Notes: a model not told the origin generated them from the sequence alone. A DNA stretch of 64,000 nucleotides from Sphingomonas kyeonggiensis (GCF_014204495.1 NZ_JACHLN010000001.1:868001-932000), one strand, 5' to 3'; counted from the first letter of the stretch, positions 1 to 7,953 are shown. Numbers and translations are program-made.

Positions 1-416
1 TGCCAGTCGTCCTCGATCTCGGGACCGGTGGCGACCGCGAAGCCGAGATCGGCGAAGATCTCCGCCAGCTCGTCCATCACCTGGCTCACCGGATGCACCG
101 AACCTGCGGCCACGCTGTCGACCGGCAGCGTCATGTCGATCGTCTCGCTGGCGAGGCGTGCATCGAGCGCCGCCTTCTCCAGCCCGGCCTTGCGGCTGGC
201 AATCGCCTCGGTCACCGCCTCGCGCAGCCCGTGGATGCGCGGGCCGGTTTCCTGGCGCTCTTCGGGAGTCATCCCGCCCAGCGTCTTGAGCAGGCCGGTG
301 ATCGCCCCCTGCTTGCCAAGCGCATGCACGCGCACGGCCTCAAGCGGCTCGAGCCCCGCCGCGGCATCGATCGCGCCGAGCAGGTCGGTGCGGAGCTGGT
401 CCAGATCGGTCGTCAT
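1..416 (-). CDS. pheS: Phenylalanine--tRNA ligase alpha subunit (N-terminal part, cut by window edge)
   Basis: Catalytic alpha subunit of the cytoplasmic alpha2-beta2 enzyme that charges tRNA-Phe. Reading leftwards from ATG at 416 gives MTTDLDQLRTDLLGAIDAAA, followed by the N-terminal coiled-coil arm with LGKQGAITGLLKTLG and then GSVHPVSQVMDELAEIFADLGF, typical of PheS before its class II catalytic core. About 138 codons are present and the catalytic motifs lie beyond position 1. It follows rpmI and rplT on the same strand, the common ribosomal-protein/pheST order. A strong hairpin terminator lies about 45 nt before the start, so expression probably relies on read-through or on a promoter I could not identify. 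Confidence 0.95.
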   Translation of the reverse strand, partial: MTTDLDQLRTDLLGAIDAAAGLEPLEAVRVHALGKQGAITGLLKTLGGMTPEERQETGPRIHGLREAVTEAIASRKAGLEKAALDARLASETIDMTLPVDSVAAGSVHPVSQVMDELAEIFADLGFAVATGPEIEDDW

Positions 417-460
417 CAAATCCTCACTTCGTCGAGGGAGCCTCTAGCGGCCAGCGACAC

Positions 461-496
461 AAAGAAAAAGGGCGCCGGTGTTGCCACCGGCGCCCC
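461..496 (-). terminator. Rho-independent terminator or attenuator between rplT and pheS
   Basis: Read on the minus strand, an 11-bp perfect GC-rich stem (485-495 paired with 470-480) with a 4-nt loop is followed by CTTTTTCTTTG at 461-469. It lies 27 nt after the rplT stop and 45 nt before the pheS start. It could end the rpmI-rplT message or attenuate transcription into pheS. No phenylalanine-rich leader peptide is visible. Confidence 0.85.
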
Positions 497-522
497 ATTT
501 TCTCTTGCTCGCGCAGGTCGCC

Positions 523-888
523 TTAGGCGGCCTGGGGCAGAGCCGCCTTCGCCTGCGCGATGATGGCGGTAAAGGCTTCGCCTTCGTTCATGGCGATATC
601 GGCCAGGACCTTGCGGTCCAGCTCGATACCGGCGAGCTTCAGCCCGTGCATGAACTGCGAATAGGTCAGGCCTTCGGCGCGGACACCGGCGTTGATGCGC
701 TGGATCCACAGACCACGGAAGGTCCGCTTCTTAACCTTGCGGTCGCGATACGCGTACTGGCCGGCCTTTTCGACGGCCTGACGGGCGATGCGGATCGTGT
801 TCTTGCGACGACCGCGATAGCCCTTTGCCTGCTCAAGAATGTTCTTGTGCTTGGCCTTGGTGGTTACACCACGCTTAACTCGTGCCAT
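523..888 (-). CDS. rplT: 50S ribosomal protein L20
   Basis: Component of the large ribosomal subunit that binds 23S rRNA early in assembly. The 121 residues begin [20 protein letters not shown] and contain [13 protein letters not shown] and [16 protein letters not shown], diagnostic of L20, with the usual very basic N-terminal half. It lies 14 nt downstream of rpmI and is surely co-transcribed. In enterobacteria L20 represses its own operon through an rpmI-proximal RNA structure. I cannot show that structure here. Confidence 0.98.
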   Translation of the reverse strand: MARVKRGVTTKAKHKNILEQAKGYRGRRKNTIRIARQAVEKAGQYAYRDRKVKKRTFRGLWIQRINAGVRAEGLTYSQFMHGLKLAGIELDRKVLADIAMNEGEAFTAIIAQAKAALPQAA

Positions 889-902
889 TTGTCAGGCCCT
901 CC

Positions 903-1106
903 TTACTTCAGACCGTAGGGCGCCCACGCCTTGATGTGTGCAACATCGGCGTCGGCGAGCACGGAGGTGCCGCGGTTCTGGCGGATATACTTCGCGTTGT
1001 GCGAAATCAGGCGGTGGCGCTTGCCGGCGACTCCATGCTTCACCTTGCCAGTGGCGGTGAACTTGAAGCGCTTCTTTACGCCGCTCTTCGTCTTGAGCTT
1101 GGGCAT
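903..1106 (-). CDS. rpmI: 50S ribosomal protein L35
   Basis: Small basic large-subunit protein of 67 residues, starting MPKLKTKSGVKKRFKFTATG and containing HRLISHNAKYIRQNRGT. The start is ATG at 1106. Upstream in-frame codons exist, but they are not L35-like, and the family always begins MPKxKTxxxxKKRF. First gene of the rpmI-rplT pair. infC, which often precedes it in other bacteria, is not adjacent here. Confidence 0.98.
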   Translation of the reverse strand: MPKLKTKSGVKKRFKFTATGKVKHGVAGKRHRLISHNAKYIRQNRGTSVLADADVAHIKAWAPYGLK

Positions 1107-1250
1107 TTTCGTCTCCTTATAGTTCGACGATTGCGGACACGCGCGGCAGCCCATTCAGCCGGCGCATCCCTACGATCGCGGAAAGCGGGGCCCCTAGCCG
1201 AAGAGTCGGGAGAGCGCAAGGTGAGTCTCCGATCCACCTCCTCCCTTAAC

Positions 1251-1390
1251 TCCCCTCCCTGCAAGGGAGGGGTTGGGGGTGGGTGGCGAGCGCAGCGAGC
1301 TCAGCCAGTCGGCCCGCGAAAGAAGAAAAGCTCGGGTATCGAGCCCGAGCTTTTCTAACCCACCCCTAGCCCCTCCCTTGCAGGGAGGGG
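1251..1390. repeat. Pair of inverted GC-rich ~34-bp palindromic repeats
   Basis: Two copies of one element, 1251-1284 and 1358-1390, lie in opposite orientation. Each holds a CCCTCCCT-GC-AGGGAGGG palindrome followed or preceded by a GGGGTGGGT tail. They flank a hairpin terminator at 1324-1356. The gene-free stretch 1107-1458 contains these repeats, that hairpin and the unresolved promoter region of rpmI. I saw no gene in it. Short dispersed palindromes of this kind are common between genes in sphingomonads (general knowledge). Confidence 0.8.
1324..1356. terminator. Perfect 13-bp hairpin, bidirectional terminator-like
   Basis: Arms 1324-1336 and 1344-1356 pair perfectly around a 7-nt loop. 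The right arm ends GCTTTTCT and the left arm begins AGAAAAGC, giving a short U-rich tail on either strand. It sits between the divergently transcribed rpmI and the AsmA-like gene, a strange place for a terminator. It may be part of the surrounding repeat element. Confidence 0.6.
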
Positions 1391-1458
1391 AATCCTGAAT
1401 GGGAAGGCACCCATGAAGGGAACGGGAACCCCTTGGCATCACCGGGCTTTCTCCCAGC

Positions 1459-3567
1459 ATGGCCGATCGCGAAGCCCCGATCTCCGCCGCCGCTCCGGCA
1501 CAAGCGCCCGCCGACGCGCCCGCGCACCCGATTCGCGCGCTCGGCTTGCCCGGAGCCGGCGCCATCGCGGTCGTCACCACGCTCCTCGGCCTGGTCGTCC
1601 TCGCCTGGACGATCCTGTTCGTCACCAAGGGCCGCTTCCTCAAGCACAGCTTCGAGCGCATCGTCGCCCAGCAGACCCAACGCGAGGTGAAGGTCGCCGG
1701 CGACTTCCAGCTCTATTTCAATCCGCTCAACGTGAAGTTCGTCGCCGAGGGGATGACGATCTCCAACCCCGCATGGGCCGGCAAGGGCAATTTCTTCGAA
1801 GCGAAGCGCATCGATTCGCGCATCTCCACCTGGGGCCTGATCACCGGCCGCCGGCGGATCAACTGGCTGGGCCTGGAGGACGGCCGGATCGACCTGCGCT
1901 GGGACAAGGACGGCAAGCGCAACAGCTGGACGTTCAGCGAGGAAAAGGGCGAGCCGCTCGACCTGCCGGTCATCCGCCGCGCGCTCGTCCAGGGCACGAT
2001 GATCCGCTACATCGATCCGCGCATGCAGGTCGAGGCCGGGATCCGCATCCACACGGTGGAAGCGAAGGACACCCAGTTCGCCTCGTCGATCGGCTTTGAC
2101 GGCGCCGGCACGGTGCGCGGCACCCGCTTCGTGATGAACGGCGCGCTGCTCACCCCCAATGCCACCGTCTCGGGCGGCAGGAACCAACTGCGCCTGCACG
2201 CCGAGGCGGTGCGCACCCAGGTCGATGTCTCGGGCACGCTCCCCGGCGCCACCGAGATCGAGGGCGCCGACCTCCACATGAACATCCGCGGGGCGAACCT
2301 GGCGGACGTCTTCATGCTCGCCGGTATCGCCGTGCCCGATACGCGCAGCTATCGGCTCACCTCGGCGCTCACCAGGCGCGGCGACGAATGGCGCTTCACC
2401 GGGCTGAAGGGCCGCTTCGGCGACTCCGACCTTGCCGGCAAGATGACCGTGAAGATGACGCGCCCGCGCATGCTGCTCACCGCCGAGCTCGCCACCGACA
2501 CGCTCGACATCGTCGATGCCGGCCCGTTCATCGGCTACAACCCGAACACGCTGGCGGCGAAGGGTGCGGCCGGTGCGATCACCCAGGTCTCGGGCACGCC
2601 GCGCCTGCTGCCCGATGCGAAACTCCGCATAGATACACTTCGCAACTTCGACGCGAAGGTCCACTGGACCGTGCGCGACGTCCGCGCGCCGAGCTTCCCG
2701 GTGTCGAACATCGAGCTGGGGCTCGATCTCGACAACATGCTGCTCAAGCTCAGCCCGCTCAATTTCAGCATGGCGCGCGGCACGGTCAGCTCGGACATCA
2801 GCATCAACGCGCGCAGGCAGCCGGTCTTCACCGACTATGACATCCGCCTGTCGCCTACGCCGATGGGCACGTTGCTCGCCGGCTGGGGCGTCGAGCAGAG
2901 CGGCACCAGCGGCACGGTCAAGGCGCGGGTGCAGATGACCGGGCTCGGCGACAGCGTGCGCGAATCGTTGGCCAATTCGAACGGCCGCATCGCGATCATC
3001 CTGCCGCGCGGGTCGCTTTGGACGCGCAACGTCCAGCTCTCGGAGATCGATATCGGCACCTTCGTCCAGAAGATGTTCGAGAAGAAGCTGAAGGAGCCGG
3101 TGCAGATCAATTGCGGGCTGATCGGCTTCACCGTGCGGAACGGCGTGGCGGCGGCGGACCCGATCCTGATCGACACGCAGAAGAACGTCATCCTCGGCCG
3201 CGGCGGCTTCAGCTTCCGCAACGAGAGCATCGATCTGGCGATCCGCGCGGACAGCAAGAAGTTCAGCCTGTTCTCCGGCCAGTCCCCGGTCGGCCTCAAC
3301 GGCTATTTCGCCCGGCCGGGGCTCAACGTCATCTCCCCCGAGCTGGTCGCCCGCGCCGGGGTCGGGCTGGGGCTCGGCGTGATCGCCAGCCCGTTCGCGG
3401 CGATCATCGCGTTCGTCGATGTCGGCGACGCCAAGGCCGCCGCCTGCGGCCCGGTCCTCGAAGGCGCCCGCGCCGCCGCCCAGCGCACCACCAAGGGCAA
3501 GCCCCGCGACGATGTCGGCAGGGGGACGACGAGCAAGTCGGAGAATGGCGGGCGCGGGCGGGACTGA
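1459..3567 (+). CDS. AsmA family protein
   Basis: A 702-residue inner-membrane-anchored protein. AsmA-like proteins are large periplasmic proteins tied to outer-membrane biogenesis and phospholipid transport. One transmembrane segment is visible at about residues 32-56 (GAIAVVTTLLGLVVLAWTIL). It is followed by the AsmA N-terminal signature, a small beta-rich domain with GDFQLYFNPLNVKF, and by long beta-rich repeats containing GLKGRFGDSDLAGKMTV and GRGGFSFRNESIDLAI. The last ~60 residues are Ala/Gly/Lys-rich and low in complexity. The start is the first good ATG, but its ribosome-binding site is weak. It appears monocistronic and divergent from rpmI. Confidence 0.85.
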   Translation: MADREAPISAAAPAQAPADAPAHPIRALGLPGAGAIAVVTTLLGLVVLAWTILFVTKGRFLKHSFERIVAQQTQREVKVAGDFQLYFNPLNVKFVAEGMTISNPAWAGKGNFFEAKRIDSRISTWGLITGRRRINWLGLEDGRIDLRWDKDGKRNSWTFSEEKGEPLDLPVIRRALVQGTMIRYIDPRMQVEAGIRIHTVEAKDTQFASSIGFDGAGTVRGTRFVMNGALLTPNATVSGGRNQLRLHAEAVRTQVDVSGTLPGATEIEGADLHMNIRGANLADVFMLAGIAVPDTRSYRLTSALTRRGDEWRFTGLKGRFGDSDLAGKMTVKMTRPRMLLTAELATDTLDIVDAGPFIGYNPNTLAAKGAAGAITQVSGTPRLLPDAKLRIDTLRNFDAKVHWTVRDVRAPSFPVSNIELGLDLDNMLLKLSPLNFSMARGTVSSDISINARRQPVFTDYDIRLSPTPMGTLLAGWGVEQSGTSGTVKARVQMTGLGDSVRESLANSNGRIAIILPRGSLWTRNVQLSEIDIGTFVQKMFEKKLKEPVQINCGLIGFTVRNGVAAADPILIDTQKNVILGRGGFSFRNESIDLAIRADSKKFSLFSGQSPVGLNGYFARPGLNVISPELVARAGVGLGLGVIASPFAAIIAFVDVGDAKAAACGPVLEGARAAAQRTTKGKPRDDVGRGTTSKSENGGRGRD

Positions 3568-3593
3568 ACGCTTTCCCCCCTCACCCCAAACAG

Positions 3594-3686
3594 ATCCCCG
3601 GCGAAGGCCGGGGCCCAGTTTCGACGAATCCTCGATGGCGCCGGAACCTCTCGAACGACATCGCAACAGGCCCCGGCCTTCGCCAC
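3594..3686. repeat. Composite palindromic intergenic repeat (CCCCGGCGAAGGCCGGGG type)
   Basis: ATCCCCGGCGAAGGCCGGGG near 3594-3613 and the inverted copy GGCCCCGGCCTTCGCC near 3669-3685 face each other across about 55 nt. Better preserved copies are at 26790-26866 and 42293-42369, and a half copy at 49945-49962. The rest of 3568-3780 shows nothing recognisable. Confidence 0.75.
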
Positions 3687-3780
3687 GGAACCGGGACCAG
3701 GCCGCTCCTCCAAACCGGATTGACGCCACCTCCACGATGCCGGACCCTCTCCCCCACAAACCGCCATCGGAAGGGGAACG

Positions 3781-4194
3781 ATGCGCATCCACCTGCTGCT
3801 CGCCGCGACTGCCGGCTTGTTCCTGACCGGCGCGCCGCCCGCCGTACTTGAGACACGCGCGTCCACCGCGCCCTATTGCGGGGCGGCTATCGTCGAAATT
3901 TCGATCTGCCTCGACTGGTGGATGAAGCGCGCCGAACACGATTCGCTCGTTGCGAAAGCGCGTGGAGGCGATCGCGATGCCGCCGCTACACTCGCCGAGT
4001 TCCATATGATGGCGGGAGAAGACCGCATCTCGCACGGCTGGGCGGTTCTCGCCGCCGAGCGCGGGCATTGTCCGTCGATCGGAGGGCTCCTGTCCCGAGC
4101 CGAAGATCGGCGCGATCACGCCGCGAGGCGCAAATGGAACCAGCGCTTTCGCTGGAACAAGTGCGACCGGTCAGGCGCCCGGCTTGCAAAGTAG
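3781..4194 (+). CDS. Hypothetical secreted protein
   Basis: 137 residues with an N-terminal signal peptide (MRIHLLLAATAGLFLTGAPP) and a strong purine-rich ribosome-binding site (GGAAGGGGAACG) just before ATG. The mature part has three or more cysteines and an alanine-rich helical stretch (LVAKARGGDRDAAATLAEFH) that loosely recalls a Sel1/TPR-like helix pair. I do not recognise the family. Its last four codons and TAG stop fall inside a dispersed repeat copy beginning at 4183, so the reading frame may have been shortened by that element. Confidence 0.6.
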   Translation: MRIHLLLAATAGLFLTGAPPAVLETRASTAPYCGAAIVEISICLDWWMKRAEHDSLVAKARGGDRDAAATLAEFHMMAGEDRISHGWAVLAAERGHCPSIGGLLSRAEDRRDHAARRKWNQRFRWNKCDRSGARLAK

Positions 4195-4250
4195 GATTTC
4201 GCCTGCTTCGCTGACCCGGCGGGCCGGCCCCCGCCGCTCTTTCAACCGTC
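4183..4250 (+). repeat. Dispersed intergenic repeat, truncated copy C
   Basis: CTTGCAAAGTAGGATTTCGC at 4183 onwards, ending with GCCGCTCTTTCAACCGTC, matches the start of the longer copies at 26548-26737 (plus) and 42083-42273 (minus). Only the first ~68 bp are present. It supplies the stop codon of the preceding hypothetical gene. Confidence 0.8.
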
Positions 4251-4259
4251 GGAAATCGC

Positions 4260-5063
4260 TCAATGGTCGTGGTGGTGATGGCCCTGCCCGCGGCAGGCCA
4301 GCGCCTCGAGGATCTCCTCGATCCGCGCCGGGTCGCCGGCGGCGATCACTTCGCCGTTGCTGCCGGCGTGGAGGGGGTCGCCCTGCCAGTCGCACATCCG
4401 CCCGCCCGCGCCCTCGACGATCGGCACCAGCGCGGCGAAGTCGTGGAGCTTGAGGCCGGCCTCGACGACGATGTCGAGCCAGCCGCTGGCGACGCAGCCA
4501 TAATTATAGCAGTCGCCGCCCAGCACCACGCTCGCCACGGCGCTGTCGAGGTGCTCGAAAGCGTGGAGCTGGTCGTCGTCGAACAGCGCCGGGCTGGTCG
4601 TGGCGAGGATCGCGTCCTTGAGGTCGCGGCAGCGGCGCGCCTCGGCGGGCTTGCCGTTGAACAGGGTCGGGCGGCCGGCGACGCCGAGCCAGCGCTCCCT
4701 GGTCACCGGCTGGTCGATGATGCCGAGCAGCGGCCAGCCGTCCTCGATCAGCGCGATCAGCGTGCCGAAGATCGGGCGGCCGGCAATGAACGCGCGGGTG
4801 CCGTCGATAGGGTCGAGAACCCAGGTCTTTCCGCTGCTCCCCTCCCGCGTTCCGAATTCCTCCCCCTGCACGCCGTCCATGGGCCTTTCGGCGATGATCA
4901 GCTTGCGCATGGCCTCTTCCGCGGCCCGGTCGGCCAGGGTCACCGGGGACTGGTCCTCCTTGGCCTCCATGCCATGGGCACCCCGGAAGTAGGGCAGGAT
5001 GGCGGCGCCGGCCACATCGGCAAGGCGTTCGGCAAGGGCGATATCGGCAGCGGTCACGGGCAT
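4260..5063 (-). CDS. hisN: Histidinol-phosphatase / inositol-monophosphatase family protein
   Basis: Mg2+-dependent phosphomonoesterase of the IMPase fold. The Actinobacteria/Alphaproteobacteria subgroup includes histidinol-phosphate phosphatase HisN, the penultimate step of histidine synthesis. Metal-binding motifs are visible: GEEFG with Glu68/Glu69, WVLDPIDGTRAF with Asp84 and Asp87, and the late KLHDFAALVPIVEGAGG. At 267 residues the length is normal. The C-terminus ends GHHHHDH, a histidine cluster not part of the fold. HisN is favoured over a generic IMPase by overall resemblance, but no his genes are nearby. It is divergent from the phospholipase gene with only 65 nt between starts. 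Confidence 0.8.
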   Translation of the reverse strand: MPVTAADIALAERLADVAGAAILPYFRGAHGMEAKEDQSPVTLADRAAEEAMRKLIIAERPMDGVQGEEFGTREGSSGKTWVLDPIDGTRAFIAGRPIFGTLIALIEDGWPLLGIIDQPVTRERWLGVAGRPTLFNGKPAEARRCRDLKDAILATTSPALFDDDQLHAFEHLDSAVASVVLGGDCYNYGCVASGWLDIVVEAGLKLHDFAALVPIVEGAGGRMCDWQGDPLHAGSNGEVIAAGDPARIEEILEALACRGQGHHHHDH

Positions 5064-5128
5064 GGGGAAGCCCTAGCGTTCCGATTTTGACTCGCCAAGG
5101 TCACAAACCTTTGTCACTCCACCCGCCG

Positions 5129-6190
5129 ATGCGCCGCCTGCTGATCCCGATCGCGTTCCTCGCCGCCACCCCCGCCGCCGCGCAGACCCTGCGCGCCGTG
5201 CCCGCCCAGCCCGCTTCCGAAGCCGATGCGCTGCGCGGGGTCGAGGTGTTCCTGATCAATGAAGGCGAAGCGCCGGTCACTGATGCCGGCCCACGCCAGA
5301 TCGAGATCACCGCGGTCGACGGCACCCGCCTGGTCCTGGAGCGCGCGCCGGGTCCGCTGCCGACGGTCGCCCCGCACGGCTTCGCCAAGGCACGCTATGT
5401 GCCGGTGGGCATCGCCGGCCGCGCGGTTCCGCCGACCGAACAGCACGCCGCCGCCGACATGCCCGAGGGCGAGACGGTGGTGCAGAGCTCGACGGGCAGC
5501 TCGGCGGCCTTTGTCGACCGGTTCGAGCCGCATGAGCCGGTCTATGGCGCATTCGGCCTCAAAGATGCCGGCGGCAAGCTGCAGGTGAGCCTTGCCTTCC
5601 GCCCGTTCAGCGAGAATGCCCCGCTCAAGCTCGGCAACCTGCGCTTCGCCTATACCCAGACGATGTTCTGGGCGCTGAACCAGCCCTCGGGCCCGTTCCG
5701 CTCGACCAACTACAGCCCCGAAATCTACGCCGACATTCCCCTGGACGACACCACCAGGGTCGCGCTCGGCTACCGGCACGATTCGAACGGCCGCGGCGCG
5801 CTCGATTCGGTCGATCTCAACCGCGCCTACCTCCGCGCCGAGAAGACCTTCGACCTGGGTGGCGACTGGCATGTCGATATCGCCCCCCAGGCCTGGTTCT
5901 ATGTCGGCCAGATCCGCACCGCACCCGACGTGAAGGACTATTTCGGCTATACCAGCCTCACCGCGGCGATCGGGCAGCGCGACGGCATCAAGCTCTCGCT
6001 CACTGGGCGCGGCAATTTCGAAACGGGCAAGGGCGCCGCCGAATTGTTCGTCTCCTACCCGCTCGCGCGGATTGCGAAGGGCGTGGGCTTCTATATCTTC
6101 GGCCAGGCCTTCACCGGCTATGGCGAGGCACTGGACGACTATCGCAAGAACGACACCCATGCCCGGATCGGCATCGCACTGACGCGGTAA
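5129..6190 (+). CDS. pldA: Outer-membrane phospholipase A (OMPLA-type)
   Basis: A 353-residue beta-barrel phospholipase expected to hydrolyse phospholipids misplaced in the outer leaflet of the outer membrane. The start chosen is ATG at 5129, which opens directly into a signal peptide (MRRLLIPIAFLAATPAAAQ). An earlier ATG at 5087 would put 14 polar residues before it. After a ~120-residue N-terminal domain the barrel carries the OMPLA active-site signature YRHDSNGRG (His217, Ser219) and the late calcium/oxyanion-type NDTHARIGIAL. The N-terminal region is longer than in the E. coli enzyme. It is followed by a secreted peroxiredoxin 29 nt downstream. Confidence 0.85.
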   Translation: MRRLLIPIAFLAATPAAAQTLRAVPAQPASEADALRGVEVFLINEGEAPVTDAGPRQIEITAVDGTRLVLERAPGPLPTVAPHGFAKARYVPVGIAGRAVPPTEQHAAADMPEGETVVQSSTGSSAAFVDRFEPHEPVYGAFGLKDAGGKLQVSLAFRPFSENAPLKLGNLRFAYTQTMFWALNQPSGPFRSTNYSPEIYADIPLDDTTRVALGYRHDSNGRGALDSVDLNRAYLRAEKTFDLGGDWHVDIAPQAWFYVGQIRTAPDVKDYFGYTSLTAAIGQRDGIKLSLTGRGNFETGKGAAELFVSYPLARIAKGVGFYIFGQAFTGYGEALDDYRKNDTHARIGIALTR

Positions 6191-6219
6191 GCCGGGGAGA
6201 GGATCTAAGGAGGATCGCC

Positions 6220-6768
6220 ATGCGCAAATTGCTGATCACTGCCGCCGCCGCCCTGTCGCTCGCCATGCCGGCCACCGCCGCGCTCAAGACGGGCCAGGTC
6301 GCGCCCGACTTCACCGCGCCCGGCGCGATGGCAGGCAAGCCCTTCACCGTGCACCTCAAGGCCGCGCTCAAGAAGGGTCCTGTCGTCCTCTATTTCTTCC
6401 CCGCCGCCTTCACTGCGGGCTGCAACGCGGAAGCCCATGCATTCGCCGAGGCACTGCCCGACTTCCAGAAGGCCGGCGCCACGGTGATCGGCATGACCGC
6501 CGGCAATGTCGAGAAGCTCGAGGCCTTCTCGGCCGAGAAGTGCGCCGGCAAGTTCGCCGTCGCCGCCGCCAGCCCGGAGATCATCAAGGGCTATGACGTG
6601 CTGCTCACCGGCAAGGACGGCAAGCCGACGACGGTTACCAGCCGCACCTCCTATGTGATCGCGCCGAACGGCAAGGTGCTGTTCGTCCATTCGGACATGA
6701 GCCCCGCCGATCACATCCGCCTGTCGCTCGCCGCGGTCCAGAAGTACAAGGCCGCGCACAAGCATTGA
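6220..6768 (+). CDS. Secreted peroxiredoxin (AhpC/TSA family)
   Basis: A thiol peroxidase exported to the periplasm, expected to reduce hydroperoxides. Signal peptide MRKLLITAAAALSLAMPATA. The peroxidatic motif is FFPAAFTAGC with Cys68 (PxxxTxxC pattern), and a second cysteine at Cys108 could resolve the disulfide. 182 residues. An excellent ribosome-binding site (AAGGAGG) precedes ATG by 6 nt. It lies 29 nt after the phospholipase, so the two are probably co-expressed. Lipid hydroperoxides released at the outer membrane are a possible substrate (inference only). Confidence 0.88.
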   Translation: MRKLLITAAAALSLAMPATAALKTGQVAPDFTAPGAMAGKPFTVHLKAALKKGPVVLYFFPAAFTAGCNAEAHAFAEALPDFQKAGATVIGMTAGNVEKLEAFSAEKCAGKFAVAAASPEIIKGYDVLLTGKDGKPTTVTSRTSYVIAPNGKVLFVHSDMSPADHIRLSLAAVQKYKAAHKH

Positions 6769-6863
6769 TCCGCGGCCTCGACATTTTCACGATTCCGCAT
6801 GCTTTGCTCACCGGATGTTAGCAGTTGCACCGTAATTCCGTGTCCAGACGGCATTGAGGGTTG

Positions 6864-7922
6864 ATGCCGTCGGACCAATTTTCTGGTGAGGCATTGAAGC
6901 AGATGGGCGCGGCGAAGGCCGTTCGGGTGGCAAGCGGTTCCCAGGCCGCGCGTAACCTGTACGACCGAATCGGTGAGTTCCTGGTGGATCAGCGGCTCGA
7001 CCCTGATCCCGCGAACTATGCCTTTGCCTATCAGCTGCTCGCCAATCCCGACGGACCGCTCGCGCGCGCGGTGCACGCGCTCACCGACGGCGGCGTCCGC
7101 CTCACCCGGCGCGACATCGAGACGCTTGGCTGCGACACCCAGCCCGTCGCCGGCAATCCGACCGCGACGATCGAAAAGGCCCAGGGCCTGGTCGCCCAGA
7201 CCCAGATGCAGGTCGAGGGCTTCCAGGACATGGTCACCGCGATCCATGCCGAGACCGTCGATTTCGGCCGCGACCTGGCTGCCAGCGCGCGCGCGATGCG
7301 CAGCTCCGGCGCCGACAATGTCGAGGTCGAGCGCCTCACCGCGACGATGCTCGAGCGCGTGCGCTCCGCCGAGGAACGGCTGGAAAGCGCCAATCGCGAA
7401 GCGAACGAGCTGCGCACCAAGCTGGAGGAAGCGCGCGACAACGCCCGCAAGGATCCGCTGACCGGCCTGCCCAATCGCCGTGCGTTCGAGGAAGCCTATG
7501 CCGCCCAGGCCGCGGCGGGCACCCGGATCTGCATGGCCGTGTGCGACGTCGATCACTTCAAGTCGGTCAATGACCGGTTCGGCCATGTCGTCGGCGACCG
7601 GGTGCTCAAGGCGCTCGGCGAAGCGCTGTCGGACACCTGCAAGGGCCATCTCGTCGCCCGCTATGGCGGCGAGGAATTCGTCGTGCTGTTCAGCGGCGTG
7701 GATATCCGGACTGCCCGCGAGATACTCGATCGCGCCCGCATCGCCGTGTCGGCCAAGCGCTACCGCCTGCGCGAGACCGACGCCCCGCTCGGCGAGATCA
7801 CCTTCTCCGCCGGACTGAGCGCCGCGGCGGAAGGCGAAGTGTTCGGCACCGTGTTCCACCGCGCCGACCAGCTCTGCTACGCCGCCAAGAATGGCGGGCG
7901 GAACTGCATCCGCATCGATTGA
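6864..7922 (+). CDS. GGDEF-domain diguanylate cyclase
   Basis: Predicted to make the second messenger c-di-GMP from two GTP. 352 residues from ATG 6864. A TTG one codon upstream (6861) and ATG at 6903 are alternatives, and no start has a strong ribosome-binding site. Residues ~20-130 form an uncharacterised helical domain (LYDRIGEFLVDQRLDPDPAN). A coiled coil at ~150-190 leads into the GGDEF domain with DPLTGLPNRRAFE and the active A-site RYGGEEF (268-272). The inhibitory I-site RxxD expected 5 residues upstream is CKGH instead, so feedback inhibition should be absent. No membrane segment or signal peptide, so cytoplasmic. Confidence 0.9.
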   Translation: MPSDQFSGEALKQMGAAKAVRVASGSQAARNLYDRIGEFLVDQRLDPDPANYAFAYQLLANPDGPLARAVHALTDGGVRLTRRDIETLGCDTQPVAGNPTATIEKAQGLVAQTQMQVEGFQDMVTAIHAETVDFGRDLAASARAMRSSGADNVEVERLTATMLERVRSAEERLESANREANELRTKLEEARDNARKDPLTGLPNRRAFEEAYAAQAAAGTRICMAVCDVDHFKSVNDRFGHVVGDRVLKALGEALSDTCKGHLVARYGGEEFVVLFSGVDIRTAREILDRARIAVSAKRYRLRETDAPLGEITFSAGLSAAAEGEVFGTVFHRADQLCYAAKNGGRNCIRID

Positions 7923-7929
7923 CCGGAAT

Positions 7930-7946
7930 CGGACAGTGACTGTCCG
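7930..7946. promoter_or_regulatory. Perfect 17-bp palindrome (possible enhancer-protein site or terminator stem)
   Basis: CGGACAGT-G-ACTGTCCG is a perfect 8-bp inverted repeat around one base, 8 nt after the GGDEF gene stop and about 130 bp upstream of the predicted sigma-54 start site. CCTTTG follows, too short a T-run for a convincing terminator. Its position fits an upstream activator-binding site equally well. Confidence 0.5.
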
Positions 7947-7953
7947 CCTTTGA

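Noticed and set aside
1366..4119. Long open frame on the minus strand opposite the AsmA-like gene (over 900 codons)
   Set aside because: The translation is low-complexity Arg/Asp/Ala-rich, has no domain-like motifs, and is the usual antisense shadow of a GC-rich gene. The plus strand has a membrane helix and family motifs.
7923..7950. CGGACAGT-G-ACTGTCCG purely as a rho-independent terminator of the GGDEF gene
   Set aside because: The stem is strong but the following CCTTTG is too short for a convincing U-tract; kept instead as an ambiguous regulatory palindrome.
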